This document shows positions 58,407-64,000 of a stretch of 64,000 nt of DNA, piece after piece; the first letter of the stretch is position 1, and each line of letters opens with the position of its first letter. A model generated the notes under the pieces. It saw only the letters and a program-made list of their open reading frames with translations, made no database searches and was not told the DNA's origin. Location of the stretch: positions 248,001 to 312,000 of the forward strand of contig NZ_FRDK01000002.1 in NCBI RefSeq assembly GCF_900143245.1, in the 5' to 3' direction. Origin of the DNA: Flavobacterium fryxellicola (GTDB lineage Bacteria; Bacteroidota; Bacteroidia; Flavobacteriales; Flavobacteriaceae). A program made the position numbers and the translations under genes.

Positions 58407-59243
58407 ATGAAACGACTTCTCTCCATAGAACTTCAAAAAATTTGGAAAAACAAAGCCAGTCGGGTTTTGACATTGACCTACTTTATACTTTTAACCTTCA
58501 TTGCATTAATAGCCTCTATAAAATTTGATTTAGGAATTTTTAAATTTCACCTAGCTGAGATGGGGATTTTTAACTTTCCTTTTATTTGGCATTTCAACAC
58601 GTACATTGCAGCAATACTAAAACTATTTTTAGCCATCGTAATTGTGTCGATGATGGCAAATGAATACAGTTATGGAACGCTAAAGCAAAATCTGATTGAT
58701 GGCATGAGCAAAGCGGAATTTATTCAGTCTAAATTTCTAACCGTTGTTTTATTTGCATCAGTATCTACCATTTTTATTTTTATAATGTCACTGATTTTAG
58801 GATTTAGTTTTTCATCTTACACGGAATTCAGCATAGTATTTTCTGATTTGGAATACGTGCTTGCCTATTTCGTGAAATTAGTTGGTTTCTTTTCGTTTTG
58901 TTTATTTTTAGGAATATTGGTAAAACGTTCCGCCTTTGCGCTAGGATTTTTAATGGTTTGGAATATTATCGAAGGAATTGTAAAAGGTATTTTAACTTTT
59001 AAGATTTTTCCAGAAAGCACCACAGCGGCCTCCATTATGCAGTTTTTTCCTTTGGAATCCATGTCGAATTTAATCATTGAACCATTTACACGTTTGTCAG
59101 TGGTGAAAAACTTGGGAACACAAATTGGATTAGATAATGTTAAAAAATATGATGTCGAACTATCATCCCTAATAATTGTTTTATGCTGGACCGTGATTTT
59201 TATTTTCCTTTCGCATCGATTATTAAAAAATAGAGATTTGTAG
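58407..59243 (+). CDS. ABC-2 type permease
   Basis: A 278-residue membrane protein with six hydrophobic segments and the ABC-2 pattern: short cytoplasmic N-terminus (MKRLLSIELQKIWKNKASRV), and the conserved SMMANEYSYGTLKQNLIDGMSKAEFIQSK. Partner of the adjacent ATPase; the exported substrate is unknown. It ends 15 bp before the next surface-protein gene, which may be co-transcribed. Confidence 0.9.
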   Translation: MKRLLSIELQKIWKNKASRVLTLTYFILLTFIALIASIKFDLGIFKFHLAEMGIFNFPFIWHFNTYIAAILKLFLAIVIVSMMANEYSYGTLKQNLIDGMSKAEFIQSKFLTVVLFASVSTIFIFIMSLILGFSFSSYTEFSIVFSDLEYVLAYFVKLVGFFSFCLFLGILVKRSAFALGFLMVWNIIEGIVKGILTFKIFPESTTAASIMQFFPLESMSNLIIEPFTRLSVVKNLGTQIGLDNVKKYDVELSSLIIVLCWTVIFIFLSHRLLKNRDL

Positions 59244-59258
59244 TATCTTTATAGCGCT

Positions 59259-61583
59259 ATGATTGGTGTAAAAACAATACTATTTAATCTTTTCATTTGT
59301 TGCATTTCAGTTGGTGCAACCGCACAAACTATTACAGTAAATGACTCCTATACAGCGAATCAACTGGTAGAGAATGTTTTAGTAAATAGTTCCTGCGCTA
59401 TCATTTCAAACTCTGCGGCTGCTGGAGATAACTTTTCTGGCATTCAAAAAAGTTATGCTTATTTTAATGCAGGAACCAGTACTTTTCCCTTTAATGAGGG
59501 CGTCCTGCTGAGTACTTGGAGCAGTCAAAATTCGGTAGGTCCATTTATAAGAAACAGAGGCGGTGGAAACTCAGGATGGCTAGGGGATTCCGATTTAGAA
59601 CAAGCTCTGAATCTAACCCAGACCACTAATGCAACTACTCTAGAATTCGATTTTATTCCGTTGACAAATTTTATCAGTTTCAACTATATCTTTGCTTCTA
59701 ATGAATACCAAGATTATTTTCCGTGCTTTTATTCCGATGGTTTTGCTTTTCTAATCAAAGAAAAAGGAAGTCCCACACCCTATCAAAATATAGCGGTCCT
59801 ACCCAATTCTACGATTCCTGTTTCCTCAACAAATGTTCATCCAATGATTCCTCCATTCAATGGATCTGGCGGTTTAATACCCGGATGTTCGGCTGTAAAT
59901 GAGAATTTTTTTGGAGGGTACAATGGTAGCGCTAGTCCTATTAATTACAGTGGACAAACTACCGTTTTAAATGCCCAAAGTAACGTGATTGCTGGCAAAA
60001 TTTATCATATAAAATTAGTTATTGCTGATGACGAAAATGCTGATTTTGATTCGGCAGTATTTCTGGAAGCGGGTAGTTTTCTGCCAAAAATTGATTTAGG
60101 ACCTGATCGGCTGCTAGCCACAAACAATGCTATTTGCTTTGGCGAAAGCTACATTATCGATCCTAAACTACCCTCAAGTTATAACTATAAATGGTTTAAA
60201 AACGGAATCGAATTATCCGATACCACACCTACTTATACTGTTACAAGTCCTGGTATTTATAAAGTTGAAGTACTATTGACATCCAGCTGTATTGCAACCG
60301 AAGACATAAAAATTGAATCTATTCCAAAAATCGATTTGAGGGACACTACACTTTTGCAATGTGATACTGACACTGACGGAATCGCTATATTTGATTTGAC
60401 AAAAGTAGATGCCGTTGTAAAAAATAATATACCCAATTTAAGCATGGTAGTCTATTATGAATCTTTGGCTGCTGCCAAAGCACAAATGAATCCAATTAGG
60501 CACACAACCGCTTTTCAAAATACGGCACCGAATCAATCCGTATTTGCTAGAGTGACCAATTCTGTGGGATGTGAAAACTTTGCGGAAGTAAAACTACTTA
60601 TTTCCAATAATACGATCCCGGAACAAAATCCCATCGTAACTTGTGACGGCGATGGTGTTGAAGATGGTTTAACTGAGTTTAATTTAAGTACTCAGGTAAG
60701 TGCACAAATCCTGACCGGTTTACCAGCGGGATTGGTCGTTCAATATTATTTGACCGCAACGGATGCTATAGCAACGCAAAACCAACTCTCAACGGTTTTT
60801 AAAAATACGATTCCGAATCAACAAACCATTTTTGCTAAGATTTTAAATGGACCCGATTGTTATGCAATTACTCCCATACAACTGGAAGTAAACCCATTTG
60901 ACCCACCTAATTTTCAAGACGAATCTTTGATTTTATGTGAAGGATCTACCCTTTCTCTTGCAGTTGATAGTGGCTTTTCGAACTATTTGTGGAACACAGG
61001 AGCCCGTACTAATAGTATTTTGATTGATGCTCCAGGAACGTATTCTGTAGTAGTTACAAATGAGAAAGGCTGTCAAAAAACCAAAAAATATAAAGTAATA
61101 CTTTCCGGAATCGCTACGATAACAGGCATAAAGACAAACGATTTTGCTGGCGACAGAAATTCAATTTCAATTGAGTACACAGGGATTGGAGAGTATGAAT
61201 TTTCAATTGACGGTGATTTTTTTCAAGAAAATACCACTTTTAATGGCATGGTTCCAGGAGAATATTTAGTTTATGCCCGAGATAAGAATGGTTGTGGCAC
61301 ATCATTCCCTTTTGTAGTTTACGTATTGGATTACCCGCGTTATTTCACACCAAATGATGATGGCTACAATGATGTTTGGAAAATTAAAAATTTGGACACA
61401 CTTCCCAAATCAACATTATATATTTTTGACCGGTACGGAAAGTTACTGAAGCAATGGATCGCATCAAGCAATGGCTGGAATGGAACTTTCAATGGAGCCG
61501 CATTACCTGCGGATGATTATTGGTTTAATTTAACTTTTGCAGATGGAAAAATCATAAAAGGACATTTTTCTTTAAAAAGATAA
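59259..61583 (+). CDS. T9SS type B cargo protein with choice-of-anchor L domain
   Basis: A 774-residue secreted surface protein. A signal peptide (ending GATAQ) is followed by a choice-of-anchor L domain (residues ~25-270): TANQLVENVLVNSSC, FNEGVLLSTW, LEFDFIPLTNFISFNYIFAS and EYQDYFPC. Several Ig/PKD-like modules with Cys follow. The type B (CHU_C, gliding-motility-associated) C-terminal signal has RYFTPNDDGYNDVWKI, STLYIFDRYGKLLKQW, GWNGTFNG and LPADDYWF. It is secreted by the type IX system and attached to the surface. Followed by a second cargo gene after 24 bp. Confidence 0.93.
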   Translation: MIGVKTILFNLFICCISVGATAQTITVNDSYTANQLVENVLVNSSCAIISNSAAAGDNFSGIQKSYAYFNAGTSTFPFNEGVLLSTWSSQNSVGPFIRNRGGGNSGWLGDSDLEQALNLTQTTNATTLEFDFIPLTNFISFNYIFASNEYQDYFPCFYSDGFAFLIKEKGSPTPYQNIAVLPNSTIPVSSTNVHPMIPPFNGSGGLIPGCSAVNENFFGGYNGSASPINYSGQTTVLNAQSNVIAGKIYHIKLVIADDENADFDSAVFLEAGSFLPKIDLGPDRLLATNNAICFGESYIIDPKLPSSYNYKWFKNGIELSDTTPTYTVTSPGIYKVEVLLTSSCIATEDIKIESIPKIDLRDTTLLQCDTDTDGIAIFDLTKVDAVVKNNIPNLSMVVYYESLAAAKAQMNPIRHTTAFQNTAPNQSVFARVTNSVGCENFAEVKLLISNNTIPEQNPIVTCDGDGVEDGLTEFNLSTQVSAQILTGLPAGLVVQYYLTATDAIATQNQLSTVFKNTIPNQQTIFAKILNGPDCYAITPIQLEVNPFDPPNFQDESLILCEGSTLSLAVDSGFSNYLWNTGARTNSILIDAPGTYSVVVTNEKGCQKTKKYKVILSGIATITGIKTNDFAGDRNSISIEYTGIGEYEFSIDGDFFQENTTFNGMVPGEYLVYARDKNGCGTSFPFVVYVLDYPRYFTPNDDGYNDVWKIKNLDTLPKSTLYIFDRYGKLLKQWIASSNGWNGTFNGAALPADDYWFNLTFADGKIIKGHFSLKR

Positions 61584-61607
61584 TACTAATTTCCCTATTT
61601 TTAGTGC

Positions 61608-64000
61608 ATGAAAAAAACTTTACTTATTTTCTTTACTTTTTTATCAATAAGCTGCTTTGCTCAATTTAGTAAAACACATTATATACCACCGTTATCAGGT
61701 TCTAATTCGGTTGCTGCACAAGACCAATATCTCTATATTTCTACACCGAGTATTATTCCTGTAAAGGTTAAAATTAACGCTTTAGGAGTTGGTATTACGG
61801 AAATCATAGTGTCAAAAAATTCGCCTGTTGAATATAACGTAGGATTTGGAACAAATACCCAACTGCATGTAGACCCTAGTTTATTAAATACTCCGTTATC
61901 GAACAAGGGATTTATTATTGAAGCCGAAAATTTAATTTACGTTGCCGCGCGAGTAATAGCAGGTAATTCCAATCAGGCCGGTTCTCTTGTTTCAAAAGGT
62001 ATATCAGCTATTGGGAATGAGTTTAGGGTGGGTGCTTTTGTCAATACGGGTACAGCCAGTAACGGTACTTTTAGATATACTTTTTTATCAGTCTTAGCAA
62101 CTGAAAACAATACGGTCGTTGATTTTAGTGGCATAAAAGCGGGAGTAACCTTAATGGGAAATACAACCGTAGGAAACACTCCTCCTAGTGTAACTTTAAA
62201 TACAGGTCAGAGCTATGTTTTAGCTACGGAAGATATCAGTACCGCTAATAAAGATGGATTAATTGGGGCATTAATAAAATCTAATAAACCCATTGTAATG
62301 AATTGCGGTTCTTATGGAGGCACGAATGGAAACAATAGTGGTAATTTAGATTTAGGATTTGATCAAATAGTACCTGCACAAAGAATAGGGAATGAATATA
62401 TTTTTGTTCGTGGTTTGGGCTTAGATATTTTAGAAAGGCCTTTGCTCGTGGCTCACGAAAATGATACTTTTATTTACCTTAATGGAAGTACAATTCCATT
62501 TAATACAACACCTCTAAATGCAGGGCAATACATAATCCTTGATGGTACAAATTATTCTGCTAATCGCAGTTTATATGTAAAAACAAATAAAAATGTCTTT
62601 GCATACCAAAGTGTTGGGAGTTCGAATCAGGCCAACCAAGAAATGTTTTTTGTTCCGCCATTAAACTGTTCTACTCCAAATATTGTTGATAATATTCCAA
62701 TGATAGAACAAATAGGATCTACGTCATTTACCACAAACAGTGGATTAAATATTGTTACTGAAAAAGGAGCAACTATAGAAATTGCGATAAATGGAGTAAA
62801 ACAACCAGTAGGCGTCCTTCCAAAAGATGTTGTTGGGAATGCGCTGTATGAAACCTACACTAGAACTGGTTTGACTGGAAATATAAGCGTCTTTTCGTCC
62901 AAACAAGTCTATGTCTCTTATTTTGGTTCCAACAGCGCAGCTACTTATGGAGGTTATTATTCCGGCTTTGATACAAAACCCGAAATTATAACTGACGAAA
63001 TTAACATTGGCAGTTCTTCCTGTATTCCTAATGTTACCCTAAAAGTTAGTTCTATTTCTTCGTACGACACCTTCGAATGGTACTTTAATAATAGCGCAAT
63101 AGCCGATTCAAACAAAAGTTCGTATATTCCTACTAAAGCTGGTTATTATCAAGTAAAGGGTACTATATCTGGTTGTAGTTCTCCTCCTGTTTTATCTGAT
63201 CTGATTCCTGTAAGCACGTGTGACACAGATATAGATAATGACAGCGTAAACGACAATATTGATATCGACAATGACAATGACGGAATCACCAATTGTACGG
63301 AATCTTATGGCAATCAAGATCTTAATACGTCTAATCCTAATGGGGGAAATATAGCGACCGGTCTTTATTCCAATTCATTTGTTGGAAGCATTTCGACGTC
63401 GACAGCACCGAGCGCAACTCCTTTTACAGGAAATAACAATGGAAGTTTTATTACGCAAGTACCCGCCGGAAAAGGAAATTTTGTAAGTTACAAAATGACT
63501 TTTTCACAACCCATAAGTTTGGGAATGGAATATGTAACTAGCGCCAATGCAACAGATTTATTGAATTCAGATTCTGATTATATTATAAATTCAGATGTCG
63601 ACAAAACCATAACGGTACTCAACCCAACCAACCAATTATTGATTGATACTAATTATGATGGTATTTATGAAAGCGGCGTGACACGCTATTCATCTTTCGA
63701 AATACGATTTCGCTTAAACAGTAGCACTCCTCTGGTGCCGGGAACAGGAACATTCAAGTTTCTTACTTACTTGTCCAACTCCATCAGTTTCACACACAAA
63801 AATCTATCTGATAGCAATGCCAACAAATCAACATTAAAGTTTTTTGCTTCCTGTGTTCCAAAAGATTCCGATGGCGATGGCACCCCAGACCAGCTAGACA
63901 GTGACAGTGACAATGATGGAATTCCAGATGCGATTGAATCTCAAGCAAACGCCTCGGTTTCATTATCAAATTCTGATACTAATAAAAATGGTTTAGATAA
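61608..64000 (+). CDS. Large secreted protein with IgGFc-binding-like region and thrombospondin type 3 repeats, cut by window edge
   Basis: From ATG 61608 the frame is open for 797 codons to the right edge. A signal peptide (MKKTLLIFFTFLSISCFAQ) is followed by a region resembling the IgGFc-binding N-terminal domain (AAQDQYLYISTPS, LATENNTVVDFSGI, GQSYVLATEDIS, GALIKSNKPIVMNCGSYGG, DQIVPAQRIGNEYIFVRG). Calcium-binding Asp-rich TSP type 3 repeats follow near residues 537-560 (DTDIDNDSVNDNIDIDND) and 750-775 (DSDGDGTPDQLDSDSDNDG). By analogy with its neighbour a T9SS C-terminal signal is expected outside the window. Role probably adhesion or surface structure. Confidence 0.85.
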   Translation, partial: MKKTLLIFFTFLSISCFAQFSKTHYIPPLSGSNSVAAQDQYLYISTPSIIPVKVKINALGVGITEIIVSKNSPVEYNVGFGTNTQLHVDPSLLNTPLSNKGFIIEAENLIYVAARVIAGNSNQAGSLVSKGISAIGNEFRVGAFVNTGTASNGTFRYTFLSVLATENNTVVDFSGIKAGVTLMGNTTVGNTPPSVTLNTGQSYVLATEDISTANKDGLIGALIKSNKPIVMNCGSYGGTNGNNSGNLDLGFDQIVPAQRIGNEYIFVRGLGLDILERPLLVAHENDTFIYLNGSTIPFNTTPLNAGQYIILDGTNYSANRSLYVKTNKNVFAYQSVGSSNQANQEMFFVPPLNCSTPNIVDNIPMIEQIGSTSFTTNSGLNIVTEKGATIEIAINGVKQPVGVLPKDVVGNALYETYTRTGLTGNISVFSSKQVYVSYFGSNSAATYGGYYSGFDTKPEIITDEINIGSSSCIPNVTLKVSSISSYDTFEWYFNNSAIADSNKSSYIPTKAGYYQVKGTISGCSSPPVLSDLIPVSTCDTDIDNDSVNDNIDIDNDNDGITNCTESYGNQDLNTSNPNGGNIATGLYSNSFVGSISTSTAPSATPFTGNNNGSFITQVPAGKGNFVSYKMTFSQPISLGMEYVTSANATDLLNSDSDYIINSDVDKTITVLNPTNQLLIDTNYDGIYESGVTRYSSFEIRFRLNSSTPLVPGTGTFKFLTYLSNSISFTHKNLSDSNANKSTLKFFASCVPKDSDGDGTPDQLDSDSDNDGIPDAIESQANASVSLSNSDTNKNGLD

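Overview
The window looks like chromosomal DNA of a Flavobacterium-type member of the Bacteroidota. The DNA is AT-rich. Promoters follow the Flavobacteriia pattern TTG-N(17-23)-TAnnTTTG, and Shine-Dalgarno sequences are essentially absent. Marker genes include a fused ccoNO oxidase, DUF349 and DUF5606 proteins, 2TM-domain proteins, a TonB receptor with a CarboxypepD-reg-like domain, and type IX secretion (type B) cargo. I saw no rRNA or tRNA genes.

Layout. 1-1.2 kb: the 5' end of a type II-C cas9 (minus strand, running off the left edge) and, divergent from it, a tracrRNA with its own promoter and UUCG terminator, followed 91 bp later by a decayed second copy. 1.2-4.3 kb: a DUF349 protein and a decayed small gene. 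4.4-15.5 kb: a microaerobic respiration block with hemN, the cbb3 oxidase genes ccoS-ccoNO-ccoQ-ccoP-ccoG-ccoH plus a TauE/UreH-like membrane protein, the copper ATPase ccoI, and a Crp/Fnr regulator. Three near-identical 14-bp palindromes in these promoters suggest one regulon. 15.5-24 kb: an amino-acid permease, a dense repeat zone (27 x 7 bp, then 70-bp copies of the mazG 3' end), mazG, DUF5606, def, a FUSC-type membrane protein, mqo and ruvX. 24-34.9 kb: a toxin-antitoxin pair, dapD, a set of LPS-core or surface-glycan genes (four glycosyltransferases and a sugar kinase), threonylcarbamoyl-AMP synthase, a frameshifted GxxExxY gene, cca, ctaA and a CDP-alcohol phosphotransferase.

35-42.4 kb: CsbD, then a cluster on one strand with a LytTR response regulator, three stand-alone 2TM proteins, a LytS-like histidine kinase carrying a fourth 2TM domain, and a TPR-like exported protein. 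A TonB-dependent receptor lies further upstream, beyond a toxin-antitoxin pair. The TPR gene and the receptor share a pair of 10-bp direct repeats 21 bp apart that resemble LytTR-family (AgrA-type) sites, at almost the same distance from each -7 box. This is the best candidate here for an undescribed signalling circuit.

42.4-48.7 kb: an acetyltransferase, a ClC channel next to an HPP protein, a pRiA4b-ORF3-like protein, a nucleoid-associated protein and three pseudogenes (VOC, four-helix-bundle, HD domain). 48.7-64 kb: a very large lipoprotein with metallophosphatase, kinase-like and beta-barrel parts, a beta-propeller-like lipoprotein, an unknown conserved protein, a PAS histidine kinase with response regulator, an ABC exporter, and two type B T9SS surface proteins, the second cut by the right edge.

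All identifications come from reading the sequence and from memory of protein families. No database search was run.
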